A stretch of DNA of 12,033 nucleotides from Planctomycetaceae bacterium (lineage in GTDB: Bacteria; Planctomycetota; Planctomycetia; Planctomycetales; Planctomycetaceae), in assembly GCA_003445035.1 (NCBI GenBank), contig DLVV01000057.1, positions 1 to 12,033 of the forward strand, written 5' to 3'. A program made the translations under genes and the position numbers. The notes under the pieces are model-generated. The model ran no database searches and was not told the DNA's origin. It saw nothing but the letters and a program-made list of their open reading frames with translations. Of this stretch, positions 1 to 6,122 are shown one piece after another. The first letter of the stretch is position 1, and every line of letters begins with the position of its first letter.

Positions 1-556
1 GCCAACTCCGTCCCTGGTCATCGGAATAAAACGCTGTACAGATTCCCAGGCCCCGATCCATCGGTTGTGTCCGCCAGTACTCGTTGGGCAGGATCAGGCG
101 GCCTTTCCGGGTCTGGATCAACCAGGTCGGGTTGGCGGGAGAGCGAGGCCAACTGACACGAGTCGGGGGCAGCCAGGTCTTTCCCTCGTCACGAGATCGG
201 CTGAAAAACGTCCCGTCCCCCTCCCCCACGCCTCCTCCCTGGGAGGGTGGGATTGTCTCGAACGTGACGGCGATCTCGCCCGATTTCAGCCGCAGCAGGT
301 TCCACGGACGAACGTTGCCCTTCATGATCACTCGGCCTGCGGCATCTCGAAACGGCCCGATGCTGGTCCAGGTTCTTCCCTTGTCGTTGGACCGGATCAT
401 CTCGAGAGTCCGGTCGATCGCCAGTAACCGCCCCCCCTCGAGCAGTACCGGGCCGACGAATCGATGGGCAACAGTGACCTCGAAGGACTCCCTGGCCATT
501 GCCGGGCACCCGGCCCCTGCCAGTAGAAGCCCCAACACCATGATCTGTTTCAACAC
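1..556 (-). CDS. Exported BNR/Asp-box sialidase-like protein (N-terminal part, cut by window edge)
   Basis: Reading the minus strand from 556 gives 185 uninterrupted codons to the window edge. Three Asp boxes (S-x-D-x-G-x-T/S-W) are visible: SNDKGRTW at residues 56-63, SRDEGKTW at 121-128 and SDDQGRSW at 178-185. Their spacing fits a six-bladed BNR/sialidase beta-propeller. Residues 1-21 form a Sec signal peptide (one Lys, a Leu/Gly/Ala core, A-M-A before a likely cleavage site). I chose the GTG at 556 because GGAG lies 6 nt upstream (566-563). An in-frame TTG (553) and ATG (541) are alternatives; the ATG would shorten the signal peptide. Exo-alpha-sialidases release terminal sialic acids outside the cytoplasm, but many planctomycete BNR proteins are uncharacterised. 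The Arg triad and Asp/Tyr/Glu catalytic residues cannot be checked in this fragment. The family call is strong and the exact substrate is inference. The gene is divergent from the hydrolase gene at 975. Confidence 0.85.
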   Translation of the reverse strand, partial: MLKQIMVLGLLLAGAGCPAMARESFEVTVAHRFVGPVLLEGGRLLAIDRTLEMIRSNDKGRTWTSIGPFRDAAGRVIMKGNVRPWNLLRLKSGEIAVTFETIPPSQGGGVGEGDGTFFSRSRDEGKTWLPPTRVSWPRSPANPTWLIQTRKGRLILPNEYWRTQPMDRGLGICTAFYSDDQGRSW

Positions 557-562
557 GACTGT

Positions 563-566
563 CTCC
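563..566 (-). promoter_or_regulatory. Ribosome binding site of the sialidase-like gene
   Basis: GGAG on the minus strand ends 6 nt before the GTG at 556. This is the reason for preferring that start over the ATG at 541, which has no purine-rich stretch at a suitable distance. Confidence 0.5.
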
Positions 567-588
567 AATCCGTACCAAGTTCACTGTG

Positions 589-617
589 GTGGTATCTCGC
601 TTGGATCAGGACGTCAA
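589..617 (-). promoter_or_regulatory. Possible sigma70-like promoter for the sialidase-like gene
   Basis: On the minus strand TTGACG (617-612) matches a -35 box at 5 of 6 positions and is followed after 17 nt by TACCAC (594-589), a poor -10 match. The position, about 33 nt before the start codon, is sensible. Planctomycete promoters are poorly defined and the -10 is weak, so this is only a candidate. Confidence 0.2.
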
Positions 618-947
618 CTCGTGGGGTCCAGAAAAAGGTCGCTCTCTTGAACATCGCAGGCTCCGGTCACCAGGTGCCACGCGATCAGAGGGTCTGTGGG
701 GCTCCACAAATCTGGCGAGAGCTGACCATGGACAACCTGAACGACCGCCGATGGCGATTTTCGAGCCCCGCTCTGCTGTGGCGGCTTCGAGCTCCGGACA
801 GATGATCGAATGCCTGGGTGCGGCAGCCGTTCGAGCCTCTCGATAGAAGCGGTGCAGCAACGACGAACTGGTGTCGCCTGTGAACATTGGGAGGCGTGGT
901 GTGGATCGGGCGGGTTGAACGCCGAGGCTGAGGTGAGGAGACTTGGG

Positions 948-966
948 CTCCGTGTCCGAGACGGAG
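948..966 (+). promoter_or_regulatory. Small hairpin overlapping the ribosome binding site of the hydrolase gene
   Basis: CTCCGT (948-953) and ACGGAG (961-966) are perfect 6-bp arms around a 7-nt loop. The 3' arm takes in the first GGAG of the GGAGGAG ribosome binding site (963-969), so the hairpin could limit ribosome access. In copy B of the leader the equivalent positions keep five of six pairs, but three of them only as G-U pairs. This is suggestive rather than convincing covariation. Confidence 0.3.
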
Positions 967-969
967 GAG
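963..969 (+). promoter_or_regulatory. Ribosome binding site of the hydrolase lipoprotein gene
   Basis: GGAGGAG lies 5 nt before the ATG at 975 and selects that start, which is directly followed by a lipoprotein signal peptide. Longer in-frame starts, such as the ATG at 810, have no comparable site. Confidence 0.75.
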
Positions 970-974
970 ATGTG

Positions 975-3464
975 ATGAGAGTCGTGCTGGCTGTGGTGTT
1001 GTGCCTGGGAACGGTCGGCTGTGGAGACGACGGTGCGGCCGGCCCATCCGCGGCGCAGCAGGCACCACAATCCAAGCCGCCACCTTCCAGGGAAGTTGAA
1101 TCGCTGAAAGAATCGCCGCAAGCCAAACCTCCACTTTCCAGGGAAGGTGAATCACTGAAGGAATTGGTCCAAAACGGGGATGCCAGGAGTGGAGTGGAAC
1201 CCGGACAGGGGGTTCGTTTGGAGAAAGACGTGCCGGAGGGGCCGCTTGCCGGAACGGCACCTCTGGAGGAGCACGCGGATCGTTCGGCGGCCATGCGGAG
1301 TGGCTTTCGAAAGTACCTGTTGCAACGCCTGGACATTTCGAAACAGCGGCGCGAACAAGCGAGGATTGATGACTGGAAACAATGGGCGGCTCAGCAACGG
1401 GCGTCATTGCGACGGATGATCGGCGCGGTCGACCGACGGGTGGAGCCTGTGACGATGGAGTTGGTGGGGACGGTTGACCAGGATGCCCAACTTGTTGAGG
1501 ACGACGCTTTGCGGGTGTTGCGGGTGCGTTGGCCCGTGGTCGCCGGGGTGTTCGGCGAGGGCTTGTTGCTGGAGCCCCGGGGGGACATTGCTCTGAATGT
1601 CCTGGCGTTACCCGATGCAGGGCAATCACCGGAGGAACTGTGCGGGATGCTGGCGGCTAAGAAGTCGTCGGCTTACCCGTGGCGGCTTGCTCGCAATGGT
1701 TGCCGTGTCCTGGTGATGACACTGATTGACCGGAGTGACGAGTGGTCGGGTTCGGCGGAGGTGGCGTGGACCAACGTGCCGCACCGCGAATGGATCTATC
1801 GGCAGGCCTTCGAACTGGGAAGGCACATCATCGGTTATGAAGTGCTCAAGGCGGAGTCGGCAATCGAGTGGCTGGCAAGTCGCCCGGATGACGCGCCGCT
1901 GGCACTGACCGGTTATGGAGAAGGCGGCTTGGTGGCGTTCTACACGGGGGCTCTCGACACACGGGTCGAAGGGACACTGGTGAGTGGTTATTTCCGCTCG
2001 CGACAAACCATCTGGCAAGAGCCCCTGTCCCGCAACGTGTTCGGCCTGCTGCGTGAGCTGGGAGATGCTGAAGTCGGGGCACTCTATGGCCCGAGATCCC
2101 TGGTTGTTGACCACACTCGACAGCCGGCGATCAGCGGTCCACCAAAGGCTCGCGAGGGCCGCCGCGCCGTGGCGGCGCCGGGGGCCATTAGAACTCCGAA
2201 GGAGAGTGAGGTCGCGGAGGAAGTCCGCCGCTGTCGCCAGCTGCTGGCAGGAGCGGGGATCGAGCCACAGATTGCGTTGGTGGCGGCTCAACCACTCGCC
2301 GCCGAGGTCAGTCAGCCGGCCCTGGAACGATTGCTGAAGAGTTTTTCGCTGACGATGCCCCAGGACGCGCCCGCGGGCGTGAGGACGCAAGTGGCGATCC
2401 CGGCCAGGCGACAGCAGCGGCAAGTCAGGGAACTGGTGGAATACAACCAGCAACTGCTGCGTTTTTCAAACCGGCGACGTGGCGAGTTTTGGGAAGGACT
2501 GACACCACAGGGGGACGCCGCGAAGTGGGAGGAGAGGTGCGATGAGAAACGTGCCTACCTCTGGCGTGAAATCGTGGGCAGGTTTCCCGATCCAAAGGGA
2601 CAGGCCGAGACCCGTTCTCGACTGGTAACGCAGACTGACAAATGGCGTTGTTACGAGGTGGCGATGGAGGTCTTTCCGTCCGAGGTCTTCGCCTGGGGCT
2701 ACTTGTTGGTACCGCGGGATCTGGCGCCCACAGAACGGCGTCCGGTGGTTGTCTGTCAACATGGCCTGGAGGGTTTGCCGGCGACGGTGATTAATACCGA
2801 TCCGACCTCACGGGATTTCGCTGTCTACAACGGCTTTGCGGCACAACTCGCCGACCTGGGGTTTGTTACCTATGCACCGCACAATTTCTACCGCGGGGGC
2901 AATGAGTTTCGGGAACTCCAGCGGTTGGCGCATCCACTGGGAACGACGCTGTTTGGCCTGACGACGGCACAGCATCAACGTCATCTCCAATGGCTCAAGT
3001 CGCTCCCCTTTGTCGATGGTGAGCGGATCGGGTTTTATGGGCTCTCTTACGGTGGCAACACGGCCATGCGTGTGCCCGCGCTCTTGAAGGATTACCGCGT
3101 TGTGATTGCCTCGGGCGATTTCAACGAATGGATCTACAAGAATGCCACCATCGACCATGTCTACAGCATGATCTACCACAACGTCTGGGAGGTGTTTGAA
3201 TGGAACCTGGGCCAGACATTTAATCACAGCGAGTTGGCTGCCCTCATCGCGCCACGGCCGTTCATGGTCGAACGGGGGCACGACGATGGTGTGGCGCTGG
3301 ATGAATGGGTGGCTGCCGAATACGCCCGGGTCCGTCGGCTGTACGCCAAGTTGGGGATTTCAGAGAGGACACGGATTGAGTTCTTCGACGGGCCGCACAA
3401 GATTCATGGTGAAGGGACCTACCGCTTTCTGCAGCGGCACCTCGACTGGCATCCCAACCGATAA
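975..3464 (+). CDS. Tandem alpha/beta-hydrolase lipoprotein with one active and one degenerate half
   Basis: An 829-residue protein. Residues 1-16 are a lipoprotein signal peptide ending L-G-T-V-G-C (lipobox Cys16, slightly atypical because Val precedes Gly). A Pro/charged linker with a 17-residue tandem repeat follows at 32-65. The C-terminal half (about 570-829) is an alpha/beta-hydrolase of the dienelactone hydrolase/acetyl xylan esterase type. It shows a likely oxyanion-hole motif QHG (595-597), nucleophile elbow G-L-S-Y-G with Ser691, candidate acids Asp770/Asp771 and candidate His808 or His811 in GPHKIHG. The N-terminal half (about 157-460) repeats the pattern, but the elbow reads G-Y-G-E-G (313-317) with Gly315 in place of Ser, and no His is found at the end of that half, so it is probably catalytically dead. 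Likely role: a membrane-anchored esterase, perhaps a carbohydrate deacylase; the substrate is unknown. The start is set by GGAGGAG and the signal peptide. The gene is convergent with the DUF4091 gene at 3601-5940. Confidence 0.85.
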   Translation: MRVVLAVVLCLGTVGCGDDGAAGPSAAQQAPQSKPPPSREVESLKESPQAKPPLSREGESLKELVQNGDARSGVEPGQGVRLEKDVPEGPLAGTAPLEEHADRSAAMRSGFRKYLLQRLDISKQRREQARIDDWKQWAAQQRASLRRMIGAVDRRVEPVTMELVGTVDQDAQLVEDDALRVLRVRWPVVAGVFGEGLLLEPRGDIALNVLALPDAGQSPEELCGMLAAKKSSAYPWRLARNGCRVLVMTLIDRSDEWSGSAEVAWTNVPHREWIYRQAFELGRHIIGYEVLKAESAIEWLASRPDDAPLALTGYGEGGLVAFYTGALDTRVEGTLVSGYFRSRQTIWQEPLSRNVFGLLRELGDAEVGALYGPRSLVVDHTRQPAISGPPKAREGRRAVAAPGAIRTPKESEVAEEVRRCRQLLAGAGIEPQIALVAAQPLAAEVSQPALERLLKSFSLTMPQDAPAGVRTQVAIPARRQQRQVRELVEYNQQLLRFSNRRRGEFWEGLTPQGDAAKWEERCDEKRAYLWREIVGRFPDPKGQAETRSRLVTQTDKWRCYEVAMEVFPSEVFAWGYLLVPRDLAPTERRPVVVCQHGLEGLPATVINTDPTSRDFAVYNGFAAQLADLGFVTYAPHNFYRGGNEFRELQRLAHPLGTTLFGLTTAQHQRHLQWLKSLPFVDGERIGFYGLSYGGNTAMRVPALLKDYRVVIASGDFNEWIYKNATIDHVYSMIYHNVWEVFEWNLGQTFNHSELAALIAPRPFMVERGHDDGVALDEWVAAEYARVRRLYAKLGISERTRIEFFDGPHKIHGEGTYRFLQRHLDWHPNR
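1068..1169 (+). repeat. Two-copy 51-nt tandem repeat in the hydrolase linker
   Basis: Copies at 1068-1118 and 1119-1169 encode QSKPPPSREVESLKESP and QAKPPLSREGESLKELV. They are in frame (17 codons each) and share the run TTTCCAGGGAA-like core plus the S-L-K-E tail, with several synonymous differences, so the duplication is not recent. The repeat lies between the lipid-anchored Cys and the folded domains and is probably a flexible spacer. Confidence 0.75.
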
Positions 3465-3476
3465 ACGGGAGTCCGG

Positions 3477-3526
3477 GGTGACTGCCGGGCGAGAGAGTTC
3501 CGGGCAGAGGAATTGGCTGTGTCACC
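3477..3526. terminator. Terminator-like stem-loop between convergent genes
   Basis: An outer pair GGTGAC (3477-3482)/GTCACC (3521-3526) encloses an inner hairpin CTGCC-GG/CC-G-GGCAG (3482-3507) with one bulge and a loop of about 11 nt. It begins 12 nt after the hydrolase stop and sits 74 nt beyond the stop of the convergent DUF4091 gene. Neither side has a clear U-tract, so intrinsic termination is not certain. Confidence 0.3.
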
Positions 3527-3600
3527 AGCGTGAGTTTCAGCCCCGACAAGGCGATTTCGGCCGCTGTCAAAAAGTCAAAGAGCTTCGCACTCCACGGGTG

Positions 3601-5940
3601 TTACCGGTCGCTCGAAAGCCGGACCAGCATTTTCAGAAGCTCATTGTGTGCTCGGTCTGCCGTTGTTGGGTCATGGCGGTTCTTGAGCACGCGTTGCACC
3701 CATTGATTGAGCAACGTCCCTGCGGCAATGACAGTCGGGGTCTGACCGTCTTGCCTGGCCTTCGCCGTCATGGTTTTCCGCAGCAGGCGACAGAGTTCGA
3801 AGTCCTCGACGCCCGCTCGATAGGCTTCCCAGCGTTTGCTCGAGATCACACCGTCCGGGCCGTCATACACAACGGAATACGTTGGCGAGCCAGCATAGTC
3901 GTCCCACAAGTTTGAACTGTCCGTATACGTCCAGAAGCCGTTCCCCGCCGCTCGATGCCTGACACCTAGCCAAAGTTTGTAACGGTAGTGACCACTCGGC
4001 GACCGCCCCTTGTCGCTGGCCGAGTCGTAGAACCAGGGACGTTTGTCTTTCCAGAAGCTCCACTCGAGCTTTTCGCTGCTGGGACACCAGATGTCGGCAG
4101 CACCGTCGTATTTTGCGATGCTTTCCGCGGTGTTGTCCGAACTGATATCGATCCAGACCCGGGCCTTGGGGTCGACGCTTCGCAAGACTTTCGTTGACGG
4201 TTTGACAATCTCTCGCATGGCCTTTTGAGACGGCTCGTCGTGCCATAGGAACGCGAAGTTCTCGTACCCAAGGCCACGTTGTTTGACGTGAGCAATCATG
4301 GCGGCGAGCCATTGCCTGAAGAGTTTCTCGCGGCGTGCATTTCCCGGAATGGGACGCATCTTGCGGTGGTCCCATTCGAAGCCCATGAAGAAAATCCACA
4401 GCCGCGTGTTGGGCAAAAGGTCCATGTATTTGTCGAGCCGCGAGAAGTCCAGCGGCTGTGTGATGTTGCCACTGGCATCGGCTACGGGGTTCGGCAGGTA
4501 GGACGAAACCACCACCTGCGTGTCGACATAGTGTTCTCGCAGATCCCGCTCGACCCCCTTGGGGTCGGTCTTTGCGATCGGCCAGTGCATGTAGGAGAAA
4601 TTCACCACGTGGAGCTTCGGCCGAGGCATCTCGACATGGGCGACCGTGAATGACAACGGCTGAATTGCGGAGGTCGATTTGCCTTCCAGTTCAAGCTGGC
4701 CCTCGTGGTGTCCGTGTCGAAGCGAACGAGTGTCAATGCTGAGCCAAACCTGCTGGGTCATGCCTGGAGGGATTTGCAGCTTTCCTCGTAGCGGCATCAA
4801 CGCATCTCCCCGAATGCGAAAGCCGAAGGCCTCAACAAACTTGACCGCGAACACGGACACGGCACCAGGTTGCAAGCCTTTGGTTGTGATGGTCAGTTCC
4901 ACGGGGGCGGCCGTCGCATTCGTGACATTCAGTGCCAACTCGCCCCATTCGTTCTTCATCAAGGTCAACTGGCCCGGATCGGCAGAAGCCTTCCAGTCGA
5001 AGGGCATCAACGGAGCCCACGGATTGGCGGTTCTGACCATCAACTTCGACTTCGACGTTGCCGCCAGGTACCTGCCGATCACTCCACAGATTTCGTGGTC
5101 CAGGCCGGTGAACGGCACACCGCGCCGGAAGTTGACTTCCTCGGCTTTCGTCCTCGCGAGGATTTTTGACTTGAGCCGTTGCAACGTTGCTCGCGCACGC
5201 CGTATCGGTTCTTGATCCTGTTTGGATTGTGCAGCCAGTCGAGCCTCAGCATGCGCCAACAGCGTCAGTGACGAATTGTTCTGGCGAGTCAGTGGCACGC
5301 GCTGCCGGGCGACTTTCAGTACGGCTTCGGGATCAAGGTCCCGTTTCCGCGGAGTAAGTCCTTTTGTCTTTGAACCGAGAACCTCAATCTCATCCACAAA
5401 GACATAGAACCCACCACGGACGGTCACGAGCCGCACGAACCGGCCCTGTTCTTTGAGGTTCGAGAGTCGAAACGTGTGGACGACGTAAGTCGCCTGGTTG
5501 ACCGATTCGCCAATCACATTTCCGGCATAGTTGTATGATTTGCCGTCGTCGCTCAGAAAGACGAGCACCGCGAGTGGAAATGTGCCCTGGGAGCGATTGT
5601 CGGCCGCGGTTTCGAAGCTGACTCCGTTGATTGAGCAAATCTGGCCCAGGTCGATTTCAATGCTCTTGAGCTGATCGCCGATAGCCCAGCCAACAGTTCC
5701 CTTTTGAGTCCACAGCGACGTGCCACCAGGGTTGTAGCGGACCCCATCGGTAAGGTCCGTCGTGTCACCGGTGTCCGTACAGTAGGGGTAGTTCGGTGGG
5801 TGGCTGAGCTTGTACGGTCGGCCAAGAGCAACATTATCCGCGGAACATGTTGGAACGATCGTGAGTAGAGTCAAAGCCGCTGCGGCGATCAGCAAACTCG
5901 CTGAAGGACGTCTTGTGAAATTCACTGACCAATGATCCAT
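3601..5940 (-). CDS. Exported F5/8-type-C plus DUF4091 (GH123-like) glycoside hydrolase candidate
   Basis: A 779-residue protein. Residues 1-34 form a signal peptide (T-R-R, then a long Ala/Leu core, likely cleavage after C-S-A). Residues about 36-190 look like a discoidin/F5/8-type-C carbohydrate-binding domain (start NVALGRPYKLS; LTDG; IEIDLG; FVRLVTVRG; VDEIEVLG). A helical linker and a beta-sandwich region follow. The C-terminal half matches DUF4091: W-H-D-E-P at 566-570, then GFWTYTD and YDGPDGVISSKRWEAYRAG near the end. In GH123 beta-N-acetylgalactosaminidases an adjacent Asp-Glu pair works by substrate-assisted catalysis; Asp568-Glu569 is the natural candidate here. Likely role: extracellular or periplasmic hydrolysis of an N-acetylhexosamine-containing glycan. 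The specificity is inference. The ATG at 5940 is preceded at 8 nt by a run of eight G; a GTG at 5925 is an alternative that would also keep the signal peptide. Its neighbours are a sialidase-like gene and a PSD1 gene. Confidence 0.85.
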   Translation of the reverse strand: MDHWSVNFTRRPSASLLIAAAALTLLTIVPTCSADNVALGRPYKLSHPPNYPYCTDTGDTTDLTDGVRYNPGGTSLWTQKGTVGWAIGDQLKSIEIDLGQICSINGVSFETAADNRSQGTFPLAVLVFLSDDGKSYNYAGNVIGESVNQATYVVHTFRLSNLKEQGRFVRLVTVRGGFYVFVDEIEVLGSKTKGLTPRKRDLDPEAVLKVARQRVPLTRQNNSSLTLLAHAEARLAAQSKQDQEPIRRARATLQRLKSKILARTKAEEVNFRRGVPFTGLDHEICGVIGRYLAATSKSKLMVRTANPWAPLMPFDWKASADPGQLTLMKNEWGELALNVTNATAAPVELTITTKGLQPGAVSVFAVKFVEAFGFRIRGDALMPLRGKLQIPPGMTQQVWLSIDTRSLRHGHHEGQLELEGKSTSAIQPLSFTVAHVEMPRPKLHVVNFSYMHWPIAKTDPKGVERDLREHYVDTQVVVSSYLPNPVADASGNITQPLDFSRLDKYMDLLPNTRLWIFFMGFEWDHRKMRPIPGNARREKLFRQWLAAMIAHVKQRGLGYENFAFLWHDEPSQKAMREIVKPSTKVLRSVDPKARVWIDISSDNTAESIAKYDGAADIWCPSSEKLEWSFWKDKRPWFYDSASDKGRSPSGHYRYKLWLGVRHRAAGNGFWTYTDSSNLWDDYAGSPTYSVVYDGPDGVISSKRWEAYRAGVEDFELCRLLRKTMTAKARQDGQTPTVIAAGTLLNQWVQRVLKNRHDPTTADRAHNELLKMLVRLSSDR

Positions 5941-5948
5941 TTCATGTT

Positions 5949-5956
5949 CCCCCCCC
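5949..5956 (-). repeat. Eight-G homopolymer in the ribosome-binding region of the DUF4091 gene
   Basis: The plus strand carries C8, so the minus-strand leader reads GGGGGGGG, 8 nt before the ATG at 5940. It is the only obvious purine-rich element before that start and may serve as the ribosome binding site. Runs of this length can slip during replication, which would alter spacing. Confidence 0.5.
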
Positions 5957-6058
5957 GCTCAAAGAAGCTCAGCCGCAATCAAGGTGCCGTCACGCTCTCG
6001 ATTTTCGACGCACGAGATTCTCCCATTTCAGTCGATTGATTTCATCCTCCAGTCCGGA

Positions 6059-6122
6059 CGGGTTGAACGCTGAAGCCGGGGTAGAGAAACTGGTGTTCGG
6101 CGACCGACCCTGGGGAGATGTG
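6059..6122 (+). repeat. Leader element copy B (paired with 911-974)
   Basis: This is the second copy of the shared 64-nt leader, ending immediately before the ATG at 6123. Differences from copy A at the G-L-N-A-E-A codons are all at third positions (GCC/GCT, GAG/GAA, GCT/GCC). It contains its own short hairpin option, TCGG/CCGA at about 6097-6107. An in-frame TTG at 6036 would allow translation through the element. Confidence 0.6.
6114..6117 (+). promoter_or_regulatory. Ribosome binding site of the PSD1 gene
   Basis: A purine-rich GGGGAG stretch (6112-6117) lies 5 nt before the ATG at 6123, the same spacing and the same GGAGATGTGATG context as the hydrolase gene. It supports the start directly before the signal peptide. 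Confidence 0.7.

Larger units (their letters stand above)
557..910. other. Divergent intergenic region without a convincing gene
   Basis: This stretch separates the divergent sialidase-like gene and the hydrolase lipoprotein gene. Several frames stay open on both strands, as expected at this GC content. Their translations are rich in Arg, Ser and Pro, resemble no family I recognise, and have no good ribosome binding site. The frame of the downstream hydrolase gene is open from an ATG at 810, but that extension would bury the signal peptide. I see no RNA gene or repeat here. It probably holds the promoters of both flanking genes. Confidence 0.5.
911..974 (+). repeat. Leader element copy A (paired with 6059-6122)
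   Basis: The 64 nt directly before the ATG at 975 align without gaps to the 64 nt directly before the ATG at 6123, with 46 identical positions by hand count. The first 12 nt (CGGGTTGAACGC) and the last 9 nt (GGAGATGTG) match exactly. In the frame of the following gene both copies encode G-L-N-A-E-A-x-V-x-x-L and end G-D-V just before the Met. Whether this is a cis-acting RNA or DNA leader or a translated peptide cannot be settled from two copies. Confidence 0.6.

Noticed and set aside
65..650. Plus-strand open frames opposite the sialidase-like gene
   Set aside because: The minus strand encodes three Asp boxes and a signal peptide. The plus-strand translations show no domain.
915..943. TTGAAC in the shared leader as a sigma70 -35 box
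   Set aside because: No -10-like hexamer occurs at 16-18 nt in either copy (GAGACT and GAAACT-like sequences), and the ECF-type spacing does not fit either.
810..974. N-terminal extension of the hydrolase gene to an ATG at 810
   Set aside because: It would place 55 residues before a clear lipoprotein signal peptide, and the strong GGAGGAG site points to 975. The conserved G-L-N-A-E-A segment within it is reported separately.
606..1629. Overlapping minus-strand open frames across the intergenic region and the 5' end of the hydrolase gene
   Set aside because: The products are Arg/Ser/Pro-rich with no ribosome binding sites and no family resemblance, and they overlap the well-supported plus-strand gene. 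This is typical of GC-rich sequence.
3465..3600. Possible extra small gene in the convergent gap
   Set aside because: No frame has a start with a ribosome binding site and recognisable content. The stretch is better explained by a terminator-like stem-loop.
3196..3915. Plus-strand open frame bridging the hydrolase 3' end and the DUF4091 3' end
   Set aside because: It is out of frame with both, spans the convergent gap, and is of low-quality composition. Both flanking genes are supported by motifs through their ends.
6036..6122. N-terminal extension of the PSD1 gene to a TTG at 6036
   Set aside because: There is no good ribosome binding site before 6036, and the signal peptide begins at 6123 with a well-placed GGGGAG.
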